Assembly: GCA_002359635.1 (NCBI GenBank)
Contig: DENJ01000111.1
Coordinates: forward strand, 136,989-145,524
Source: Burkholderiales bacterium UBA2647
GTDB taxonomy: Bacteria > Pseudomonadota > Gammaproteobacteria > Burkholderiales > Burkholderiaceae_E
Reading direction: 5' to 3'
DNA: 8,536 nt
The translations under genes were made by a program, and so were the position numbers. Below are positions 1-5,758 of this stretch, piece after piece; the first letter of the stretch is position 1, and the number at the start of each line of letters is the position of its first letter. The notes under the pieces were generated by a model, which worked only from the letters and a program-made list of their open reading frames with translations, did not search any database and had not been told where the DNA came from.

Positions 1-621
1 CTTGGGCGCAAAGCGCGCAACGTTTTCAGCGTTAAAAAGATAGGGCTTTTTGCTCAATGTGCCTGCGACCCATTGCCAGCTCAGCGCATTGCTTGCGATA
101 TCACCATCGAGCAAATGTTTTAGCATCCATGACGCACCGCTCTGCCAGCTTGCATGCCTGATATGAACCCAATAACTTGCAAGCCACATTCTGGCGTGGT
201 TGTGAAGATAGCCCTGATGGTAGAGCGAGCGAACAGCGCAATCGATCGCTGGAATCCCTGTTCTGCCTTCGATGAGGGCTGCAGGCGCTACGTTGGCATA
301 AGCATGCTCAGGCATCGGCCCGGGGTGCATCGAGGTTGTGAGGGCCTCATGGTGATGATGAAGCACGTGGCGAAAGTAGGCGCGCCATCCTAATTCGTAG
401 ATCAACTTATGCTGCACCGGCAGGCGATGTTTGCGCGCAAGCATCGCCGCAAGTTCTCGCAAGGTGACGACCCCATGGGTAATCCACGGCGATAGTCCGG
501 TCACAGCCCCGTCGAGATGGTTGCGTGTTCTGGCGTAGGCGGTGGGGTCGATCGCATCAATGAGCTGAATAAGGTAATCCGGGCTGAGACGCGCTCTAGC
601 TTGTGCGGCGTCCGGCCTCAT
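1..621 (-). CDS. Short photolyase/cryptochrome-like FAD-binding protein, 3' end cut by window edge
   Basis: This is the first 207 residues of a protein that continues past position 1. It matches the C-terminal, FAD-binding half of class I DNA photolyases, which use light and reduced FAD to split pyrimidine dimers. Visible landmarks, by hand comparison with E. coli PhrB, are GLSPW (42-46), E76 and W79-R80 (PhrB E274, W277), EGRTGIPAID (118-127), N141 and R144-M145 (PhrB N341, R344, M345), DGD (172-174), N178 (the flavin N5 contact, PhrB N378) and WQW (182-184). The Asn and Met are as in CPD photolyases rather than animal cryptochromes. The ATG is the first possible start: a stop lies two codons upstream, so the protein begins directly in the FAD-binding region without the N-terminal antenna domain. 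W159 fits the middle electron-transfer Trp, but the distal one (PhrB W306) appears to be Leu117. No strong ribosome site is visible; translation is probably coupled to the RidA gene ahead of it. Repair activity is not established. Confidence 0.88.
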   Translation of the reverse strand, partial: MRPDAAQARARLSPDYLIQLIDAIDPTAYARTRNHLDGAVTGLSPWITHGVVTLRELAAMLARKHRLPVQHKLIYELGWRAYFRHVLHHHHEALTTSMHPGPMPEHAYANVAPAALIEGRTGIPAIDCAVRSLYHQGYLHNHARMWLASYWVHIRHASWQSGASWMLKHLLDGDIASNALSWQWVAGTLSKKPYLFNAENVARFAPK

Positions 622-624
622 TGC

Positions 625-1029
625 TCAAGCGTCTGCCTGAGGTATGACGGCAACGGCTTCAATTTCTAACATTAAGTCCTCGTGCACAAGACCGGGTGTT
701 GCCACCAGCGTGCTTGCGGGCTGATGGGATCCCAAAAAGCTCGACCGAACACTTCTTAGGCATTGAAGCTTCTCACTGGTCAGGTCGCGCACGTAAATAT
801 TCATTTTTACGAGATGTGAGAAATCCGCATTCGCGCCCGCAAGCGCAAGCTGAAGATTTTCGAAAACCTTCACGCATTGCGCTTCGAAAGTTTTCCCGGA
901 TACCTTGCCATCCTCATCAAAGGCAACTTGTCCCGAAATGTAGACGGTGGTCCCGCCGTGCACGGCGGCAACATGCGAGAAAGACCCTTTAAAAAGCCCC
1001 TTGGGATTGATGAATTGAATCGTCGACAT
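625..1029 (-). CDS. RidA/YjgF/UK114 superfamily protein
   Basis: A 134-residue protein of typical RidA length. These small trimeric cytosolic proteins include RidA itself, which hydrolyses reactive enamine/imine intermediates from amino-acid metabolism. The family pattern is clear: VYISGQVAFDEDG (29-41), a central helix with FENLQLALAGA (56-66), the KMNIYVRD strand (75-82), PASTLV (104-109) and LEIEAVAV (121-128). In classical RidA the segment reads PARS, and its Arg (E. coli R105) is needed for imine deaminase activity; here Ser takes that place. The protein therefore looks like one of the Rid subfamilies without that Arg, and its substrate cannot be named. The start is well supported: AGGAG (plus-strand 1037-1041) lies 7 bases before the ATG. 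The photolyase-like gene follows in the same frame after one intervening codon, so the two almost certainly share a transcript. Confidence 0.9.
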   Translation of the reverse strand: MSTIQFINPKGLFKGSFSHVAAVHGGTTVYISGQVAFDEDGKVSGKTFEAQCVKVFENLQLALAGANADFSHLVKMNIYVRDLTSEKLQCLRSVRSSFLGSHQPASTLVATPGLVHEDLMLEIEAVAVIPQADA

Positions 1030-1076
1030 ACATTAGCTCCTGAGTTGGACTAAACGCCTTTTCAGCACAAAGCATA

Positions 1077-2090
1077 GTGGTAAGCCAAAGGAAGAACCCT
1101 ATCAACACCTTGCGTCGTAAGTACATTCAACGGGCAAGCGCCGGGTCGGCGGCTTTGTTGCTTGGCCGAATTGCTCCGGCCAAAGCCGAAGCGTGGCGTC
1201 CCGATCCGGGCATGTATGAGGTCATTGAACTTGACTGGTTCGATAGGTCGCGAGGGCGGGCAATCCCGACGAGACTTTATCGACCTCGAGGGCAGGGCAA
1301 ACGCTTTGGTGACGCCTGCCCCATCATGGTGTTTTCCCATGGGCTGGGTGGTTCCCGTGCCGGATATCGATATCTCGCCGAATTTCTTTCATCCAAAGGC
1401 GTTGCTTGTTTGCACCCGCAACATGTTGGTAGCGATCGAACAATATGGACATCGGGCAGCCCCTTCTTACTGGCGGATCGGTTAATTGCCGCAAGCGGGG
1501 ACAGCGAGGCAATCGCAAGGGTCTTTGATCTGCGCTTTGTTTTGGATCGATTGCAGGCTGATGCCCTGGCAGCAGGTTTAGACTTTAATCGCGTTATCGT
1601 AGCCGGCCATTCCTACGGCGCGAATTCTGCGCTACTTTTGGGGGGCGCAAGCGTCGTTCGAGACGGTCGAAAAATTGACTTTCGGGATTCGCGTCCAAAG
1701 GCTGTGATTGCACTTTCTGCGCCGGCTTTTTACGGTGAGTCCTCTTGGGCGTCGATTCTGGGCCCGATGAATCGGCCAAGTCTTCACATCACCTGTAGCG
1801 AAGACCTGATTCGAATTCCTGGGCTCTTGAGCGGACCCGAAGATCGCTTGGCCATTTTCGAAGCAAGCGGCGGTCGTCCAAAGTGTCTCGCCATGTTCGA
1901 AGGCGGATCGCACAGTGTGTTCACCGATCGCGAGGCACCAGGCGGTTTTGAAGCGAACCGGCAGATTAAGCAAGCAACATGCGATCTGGTGCTTGAATTT
2001 CTGCGTCTGACCTTTGAACGGGATCCAAGCGCCTTGGCAAGTTGGCAGTTGAAATACGAATCGCTACTGCGTCAATTCATCCTGGTTTGA
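1077..2090 (+). CDS. Exported alpha/beta hydrolase, PAF-acetylhydrolase/dienelactone-hydrolase-like
   Basis: A 337-residue serine hydrolase. The N-terminus has a twin-arginine signal (LRRKYIQ, 12-18), a short hydrophobic stretch and a likely AKA cleavage site near residue 37, so the enzyme is probably exported folded through Tat. Mature-domain landmarks are the oxyanion region FSHGLGGSR (86-94), the nucleophile elbow GHSYGA (177-182, Ser179), a probable acid Asp243 in TCSEDL and the catalytic His279 in GGSHSVF. The HGLGGSR plus GHSYGA pattern and length suit the 'predicted dienelactone hydrolase'/plasma PAF-acetylhydrolase group, so an ester or lactone substrate is likely but unnamed. The start is GTG, the only start between the upstream in-frame stop at 1041-1043 and the Tat motif; no good ribosome site precedes it, so a TTG at codon 11 is also possible. 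The gene is divergent from RidA across 47 bp and converges on aidB. Confidence 0.85.
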   Translation: MVSQRKNPINTLRRKYIQRASAGSAALLLGRIAPAKAEAWRPDPGMYEVIELDWFDRSRGRAIPTRLYRPRGQGKRFGDACPIMVFSHGLGGSRAGYRYLAEFLSSKGVACLHPQHVGSDRTIWTSGSPFLLADRLIAASGDSEAIARVFDLRFVLDRLQADALAAGLDFNRVIVAGHSYGANSALLLGGASVVRDGRKIDFRDSRPKAVIALSAPAFYGESSWASILGPMNRPSLHITCSEDLIRIPGLLSGPEDRLAIFEASGGRPKCLAMFEGGSHSVFTDREAPGGFEANRQIKQATCDLVLEFLRLTFERDPSALASWQLKYESLLRQFILV

Positions 2091-2101
2091 TCTGGTGTCT
2101 G

Positions 2102-3775
2102 TCAGGCGCTCAGAGCACGATCGATGATCAGGCCTTTGTTGATGCCATACGGTAATGTGCCGAAACACTGGTAAGTCATCAGATTGTCGTTGCCAAGCCG
2201 CGCGTGACACCATGCACGGGCGATAAAGTTCGGGGCATGCCTCAAAAGCAGTGCCGCCTGCCATAGTTTTGCAAGGGTTTCGGTGATCTGCCTTGCGCGC
2301 CCCAAATCCTGCATCGCTGAATCCCGCTCCGTGGGCAGATGTAACAGGGCGCGATCGAAGTCGCGGTCGATGCCCTTGCTCTGCGATAGCTCTTCGATCA
2401 AGGCTTCATAACACTCGGGATGCTTGCCGATCACCCGAAGCACATCCAGGCAAATCACATTGCCTGACCCTTCCCATATTGAATTAACCGGGGCCTCGCG
2501 GTAAATCCTCGCCATTGGCGCCTCTTCGATGTAGCCGTTACCGCCAAGAACCTCCATGGCTTCAAAGGTAAAAGCAGGTGCGCGTTTGCAGATCCAGTAC
2601 TTGGCAAGCGGTGTTGCAAGGCGCAAAAGCGCTGACTCCCTGGGGTTTTGTGCCTGCATGCCATCGAGTGCTGCTGCCACACGTAAGCTGAGCGCCGTTG
2701 CGGCTTCGGATTCAAGCGCGAGATCAGCAAGCACTTGCTGCATTAAAGGGTGTTTGCTCAGGGTCCGTCCAAAGGCCTCACGCTGCCTGCAGTGGTGGAT
2801 CGCGTTCGCGAGCGCAATGCGCATCAAACCAGCGCTACCGAGGGCACAGTCGAGGCGCGTCAGGTTACCCATTTCGAGGATGGTTGTGATCCCCCGTCCC
2901 GCTTCGCCAAGCAGCCAGCCCATGGCACCCGTGAATTCAACCTCACTTGATGCGTTGGATCGGTTGCCCAGCTTGTCTTTGAGCCGCTGGAGGGCGAGAT
3001 GATTGCTCGCACCGTCGGATAACAGGCGGGGCACAAAAAAACAGCTTAAGGCATCTGACTTGGCCTCGCCATGCTGGGCAAGCATCAAGAAGCCGTCGCA
3101 CATGGGTGCCGATAAGAACCATTTATGTCCCGTCAGGCGAAAGCGCTGGCCCCAAGCATCGTGCCCATCGGGCAGGGCGAAACTTTCATTCCGCCTCACA
3201 TCCGATCCACCCTGGCGCTCGGTCATGCCCATGCCAATCAGCGCACCGTGCTTAAGTTCGATAGGAACCGATCTTGCATCGTAGTCGTGCGAAAGCAGCT
3301 TGGGGAGGTAGGCCTTGGCGAGTCCGGAGGACTTGGCCAAGACCGGGATGCTCGCAAAAGTCATGGTGACAGGACACTGGGTGCCGTTTTCAACTTGAGC
3401 AAACATCAAGTATTTGGCGGCGCGGTGCACTTGTGCACCCTGCGCAGGCTTAATCCAAGGCTCACAGTGGCATCCTTCAGCGATCAAACGCTGCATGAGT
3501 TGATGCCAAGCCGGATGAAAATCGACGCGATCCATCCGCTTCCCGAAGCGATCATGAGTGATCAGCTGCGGTGAAAACGTATTAGCCAGCCTGCCTAGCT
3601 CGAATAGCTCTGCTGCACCGAGCTCAGCGCCGAGCCTTTCGAGTTCTTTTTCCGCATGAAGTCCTGCTGGGTCGTCGCGATCAGCGGGCCCGACCGCCTG
3701 CGCGCGGTAGTGATCGAGCAGGGCTTGATCACTTGTAAAGAGATTGATGTTTTCAAAAGGCGTTGACGGGTTCAA
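2102..3775 (-). CDS. aidB: AidB-type acyl-CoA dehydrogenase (isovaleryl-CoA dehydrogenase-like flavoprotein)
   Basis: A 557-residue FAD protein close to E. coli AidB (541 residues) over its whole length. AidB is induced in the adaptive response to alkylation, binds DNA through its C-terminal domain and has weak isovaleryl-CoA dehydrogenase activity. Landmarks, numbered from the chosen start, are NLFTSDQAL near the N-terminus, MTERQGGSD (183-191), TGHKWFLSAP, LKDKLGNRSNAS (264-275), FGR (334-336), AMEVLGGNGY (405-414) and VNSIWEGSGN (429-438) with the acyl-CoA dehydrogenase-type Glu434. The start chosen is TTG at 3775-3773, because similarity to AidB begins just after it. The open frame runs on to an ATG at 3949, but the extra 58 residues are Lys/Arg-rich, unlike AidB, and overlap the well-supported small gene at 3795-4046 in another frame. 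The ribosome site is poor, suggesting coupling to that gene, whose stop lies 19 bases upstream. A repair role is inferred from the family only. Confidence 0.93.
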   Translation of the reverse strand: MNPSTPFENINLFTSDQALLDHYRAQAVGPADRDDPAGLHAEKELERLGAELGAAELFELGRLANTFSPQLITHDRFGKRMDRVDFHPAWHQLMQRLIAEGCHCEPWIKPAQGAQVHRAAKYLMFAQVENGTQCPVTMTFASIPVLAKSSGLAKAYLPKLLSHDYDARSVPIELKHGALIGMGMTERQGGSDVRRNESFALPDGHDAWGQRFRLTGHKWFLSAPMCDGFLMLAQHGEAKSDALSCFFVPRLLSDGASNHLALQRLKDKLGNRSNASSEVEFTGAMGWLLGEAGRGITTILEMGNLTRLDCALGSAGLMRIALANAIHHCRQREAFGRTLSKHPLMQQVLADLALESEAATALSLRVAAALDGMQAQNPRESALLRLATPLAKYWICKRAPAFTFEAMEVLGGNGYIEEAPMARIYREAPVNSIWEGSGNVICLDVLRVIGKHPECYEALIEELSQSKGIDRDFDRALLHLPTERDSAMQDLGRARQITETLAKLWQAALLLRHAPNFIARAWCHARLGNDNLMTYQCFGTLPYGINKGLIIDRALSA

Positions 3776-3794
3776 CGTTGATCGCCCATCGGAC

Positions 3795-4046
3795 CTAAGC
3801 TTTGCCTTGGGCTTCGGCTTTTGCCTTGGCTTCGAGTTCAGCCTTGAGTGCAGCAAGCATTGCTGCCTTGCGTCTGGCTTCTTCTTTGCGCGCTCTTGCC
3901 GCTTTTTGGGAGGGGTCAAAGTGCTGCTTGATCTGATTCGCCGAATCAATCAGGGTGAAGCCACCGCCGAGTGCTGCTGCAACAACAAGGCAAATCAAGA
4001 TAATCGCACCCGCCCACTCCGCAGGGTTAAAAGGTACTGGTGTCAT
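3795..4046 (-). CDS. Small single-pass membrane protein of unknown function, upstream of aidB
   Basis: An 83-residue protein that I do not recognise. Residues 1-11 are short and polar (MTPVPFNPAEW). Residues about 12-30 form one strongly hydrophobic segment (AGAIILICLVVAAALGGG) that should span the inner membrane. From about residue 47 to the end the chain is almost all Ala, Lys, Glu and Arg, with the character of a charged helix or coiled coil. By the positive-inside rule this basic tail is most likely cytoplasmic. The start is strongly supported by GAGGAG (plus-strand 4055-4060) eight bases before the ATG. The gene ends 19 bases before the aidB start and is read in a different frame from aidB's apparent N-terminal extension, so the two probably form an operon. 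It could serve as a membrane anchor or stress protein, but nothing in the sequence fixes a function. Confidence 0.7.
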   Translation of the reverse strand: MTPVPFNPAEWAGAIILICLVVAAALGGGFTLIDSANQIKQHFDPSQKAARARKEEARRKAAMLAALKAELEAKAKAEAQGKA

Positions 4047-4078
4047 GACACAAACTCCTCAAGAGGGAAAACACCGCT

Positions 4079-4122
4079 TCATCGTAGAGCAAATAATCAT
4101 GAAGAACAATTATTTGCGATGA
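4079..4122. repeat. Interrupted inverted repeat overlapping the candidate promoter
   Basis: The arms CAAATAAT (4090-4097) and ATTATTTG (4109-4116) are perfect complements separated by 11 bases. They are extended outward by TCATCG (4079-4084) and CGATGA (4117-4122), with a 5-base bulge on the left side. There is no T-run expected of an intrinsic terminator. The AT-rich symmetric arms lie over the -35 edge and spacer of the candidate promoter, so an operator for a dimeric regulator is the more likely reading; a stem in a transcript is the alternative. Confidence 0.5.
4081..4109 (-). promoter_or_regulatory. Candidate sigma-70-type promoter for the membrane protein-aidB unit
   Basis: On the minus strand TTGTTC (plus 4104-4109) and TACGAT (plus 4081-4086) sit exactly 17 bases apart. 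They match the -35 and -10 consensus at 3 and 4 of 6 positions. The predicted transcript would begin roughly 30 bases ahead of the GAGGAG ribosome site of the 83-residue gene. The match is modest; the placement and the overlapping inverted repeat make it worth listing. Confidence 0.35.
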
Positions 4123-4174
4123 TCTGTTGCAGTGTTTCCACATCTTGAATTTAGCGTTGTCGTGCCAGGATCAT

Positions 4175-4266
4175 GAGGGCTGGCTCAGCCGCTTCAAGAG
4201 GGCTGACTCGCCTGCTCCGAGAGGGCTGGTACGCCCACTCTGAGAGGGCTGACTCGCCTGCTTAGG
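4175..4266. repeat. Four imperfect 23-bp tandem repeats
   Basis: Four units begin at 4175, 4198, 4221 and 4244, each exactly 23 bases. All start with GAGGGCTG and share a CGCC-type centre; units 2 and 4 are nearly identical (both read GAGGGCTGACTCGCCTGCT before diverging in the last bases), while 1 and 3 differ more. The array ends 9 bases before the stop of the VOC gene and lies outside any convincing reading frame. Since 23 is not a multiple of three, a repeated peptide is unlikely. It could be a minisatellite from replication slippage, a set of protein-binding sites on helical repeats, or structured 3' RNA of the VOC transcript. Confidence 0.85.
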
Positions 4267-4275
4267 GCAGGATAT

Positions 4276-4659
4276 TCAGGCCGCCGGCATCCTGAAGAGC
4301 GCACAAATCTTGTTGCCATCCGGGTCGCGCAAATAAGCCAGATAGAGCTTACCCGCCGGGCCCTCGCGAACGCCCGGAGGGTCTTCGATTGCCTCGCCAC
4401 CATGGGCAAGGCCCGCTTCATGCCAGGCATGGACCTTCTCGGGCGAGTCGCAGGCAAAGCCAAAGGTGCTCCCGTTACCGGCAGAGGCGGGGTTGCCGTC
4501 AATGGGCAGCGATGTCGAAAACACACCGGTCTTGGTTCGCCAAAAAATACGATGCTTGTCGATGTGGCCAGGTGCTATGCCAAGCGTCCCGAGCACCGCA
4601 TCGTAGAACTTCTTCGACCGCTCGATATCGTTGGTGCCCAGCATGATGTGTGAAAACAT
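4276..4659 (-). CDS. VOC superfamily (glyoxalase/bleomycin-resistance/dioxygenase fold) protein
   Basis: A 127-residue protein with the paired beta-alpha-beta-beta-beta pattern of the vicinal oxygen chelate superfamily. The first half opens FSHIMLGTNDIERSKKFYDAVLG (written in part: SHIMLGTNDIERSKKFYDA, 3-21), and the second half ends with YLRDPDGNKICALF (109-122), both strongly typical. Members include glyoxalase I, dioxygenases and antibiotic-binding proteins. Only His4 is an evident metal ligand; the position of the usual last Glu ligand after GNKI is Cys119, so this is unlikely to be a classical lactoylglutathione lyase. The substrate is unknown. The start is firm: AAGGAG (plus 4666-4671) lies six bases before the ATG. 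It is divergent from the CDF transporter across 152 bp, and the 23-bp tandem repeats follow its stop. Confidence 0.88.
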   Translation of the reverse strand: MFSHIMLGTNDIERSKKFYDAVLGTLGIAPGHIDKHRIFWRTKTGVFSTSLPIDGNPASAGNGSTFGFACDSPEKVHAWHEAGLAHGGEAIEDPPGVREGPAGKLYLAYLRDPDGNKICALFRMPAA

Positions 4660-4713
4660 GGAAATCTCCTTTGCCTTGAGGAACTAGAAATAGGTGATGA
4701 TGAACCGAAACAC

Positions 4714-4776
4714 ATCAGCACTTTAGCGCTGATCGCCGGTCTTGTTTTTGTTATCAGCGGCGTTTTCGTGACGTCA
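4714..4776. promoter_or_regulatory. Repeated half-sites in the VOC-CDF divergent promoter region
   Basis: ATCAGC occurs at 4714-4719, its complement GCTGAT at 4728-4733, and ATCAGC again at 4753-4758. The middle copy can pair with either neighbour: the first pair has an 8-base spacer, while CGCTGAT (4727-4733) and ATCAGCG (4753-4759) pair over 7 bases. A perfect 8-base palindrome TGACGTCA follows at 4769-4776, 35 bases before the CDF start. The region must carry promoters for both divergent genes, so binding sites for a metal- or stress-responsive regulator are plausible. I could not identify convincing -35/-10 boxes. Confidence 0.3.
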
Positions 4777-4811
4777 TGGTGAAGCCGGGGTTCTGTTAGG
4801 CTTTCCGCGCC

Positions 4812-5735
4812 ATGTCTCAAGATCTTCATCGCCATGATTGGCTTGATGCCTCTTACGGTCATGCTCGCCTTCACGCGGGCAGCGGCGCCCTAGGCCTTGC
4901 TGTCTTGCTCACCCTTGGTTTTGCTGCTGCGGAGTGGATTGCTGCGCACTATGCTGGCTCGGTTGCGCTCATGTCTGATGCAGGGCATATGCTCACCGAT
5001 GCGACCTCGCTTTTTCTTGCCTTGCTGGCCCAGCGCCTTGCGCGCAAGGCGCCGACCTCGACAAGCTCTTACGGCTATGGCCGCATGGAGGTGCTCGCCG
5101 CCTGGCTAAACGCGATCGCCATGCTCTGTCTGATCGGCTTCATTGTTATAGAGTCTTTGCAGCGCTTTCTTAAACCCCAGGAGGTTGTCGGCGAGCAGGT
5201 CATGCTGGTGGCTGCCCTGGGCCTGCTGGTGAACCTGTTGGTGGCATGGCTGCTTTCGCGGGATAAAGCAAGCTTGAACACCAAGGCGGCCCTGGTGCAT
5301 GTGATGGGTGATTTACTCGGTTCGCTTGCTGCCCTGATTTCGGGCTTTGTCATTTGGCTTACTGGCTTTCATCCGATTGATCCTATGCTGTCAATGCTAG
5401 TCTGCGCGCTGATGCTTCGTTCAACCACGATGTTGCTTCGCGACTCGTATCGCATTTTGATGGAGCAAGTTCCTAAGGTGGTGAATTTTGCCCAGGTCGC
5501 CGAGGACTTATTGGTGGATCCGAATGTCACGGAAGTTCACAATTTACACATATGGGAAACCGCACCCGGACACATCACGATGACAGTGCATTTGCAGGTT
5601 CTGTCGCTGCAGCAATGGCCTGCAACCCTCAGGGCTTTACAAACCATGTTGCGCGAACGGCATGGCATTGATCATGCGACCCTCCAGGCTGAGCTTGACG
5701 ATGCCGAGCTTTTGTTACAAGAAAACAATCGATAA
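4812..5735 (+). CDS. Cation diffusion facilitator (CDF) heavy-metal exporter, ZitB/CzcD-like
   Basis: A 307-residue inner-membrane antiporter that exports divalent metal, most likely zinc, from the cytoplasm in exchange for protons. Six membrane segments can be placed at about 27-43, 52-75, 95-117, 128-148, 158-184 and 187-207. The metal-site residues are in helix 2 (SDAGHMLTD, His59 and Asp63) and helix 5 (HVMGD, His163 and Asp167); helix 2 and 5 signatures of this kind occur in the zinc-transporting ZitB/CzcD/ZnT branch. The loop between helices 4 and 5 is short and lacks the His-rich stretch of eukaryotic ZnTs; a few His (6, 8, 17, 21) sit in the N-terminal tail. The cytoplasmic C-terminal domain (about 215-307) shows VHNLHIWETAPGH (242-254). 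The ATG has only a weak ribosome site, though the start fits family length. The acyl-CoA synthetase follows after 23 bp. Cobalt, cadmium or nickel export cannot be excluded. Confidence 0.92.
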   Translation: MSQDLHRHDWLDASYGHARLHAGSGALGLAVLLTLGFAAAEWIAAHYAGSVALMSDAGHMLTDATSLFLALLAQRLARKAPTSTSSYGYGRMEVLAAWLNAIAMLCLIGFIVIESLQRFLKPQEVVGEQVMLVAALGLLVNLLVAWLLSRDKASLNTKAALVHVMGDLLGSLAALISGFVIWLTGFHPIDPMLSMLVCALMLRSTTMLLRDSYRILMEQVPKVVNFAQVAEDLLVDPNVTEVHNLHIWETAPGHITMTVHLQVLSLQQWPATLRALQTMLRERHGIDHATLQAELDDAELLLQENNR

Positions 5736-5758
5736 CCATTGGAAGGAGATCTGGCACG

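Noticed and set aside
696..992. A plus-strand frame antisense to RidA
   Set aside because: The minus strand carries a clear RidA protein with a ribosome site; the antisense translation has no family features.
2556..3002. A 148-codon plus-strand frame antisense to aidB
   Set aside because: It is the shadow of a strongly conserved AidB coding region and lacks a ribosome site or recognisable domain.
3776..3949. A Lys/Arg-rich N-terminal extension of AidB that might bind DNA
   Set aside because: It is an out-of-frame reading of the small membrane-protein gene, which has the better ribosome site; AidB family similarity begins only after it.
4175..4266. Tandem repeats as a CRISPR array
   Set aside because: The units are contiguous with no unique spacers and are only 23 bases long with variable sequence.
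4194..4526. An open frame of 110 codons on the minus strand through the tandem repeats
   Set aside because: It is mostly a shadow of the VOC gene in another frame, starts without a ribosome site, and its Arg/Pro-rich sequence resembles no protein.
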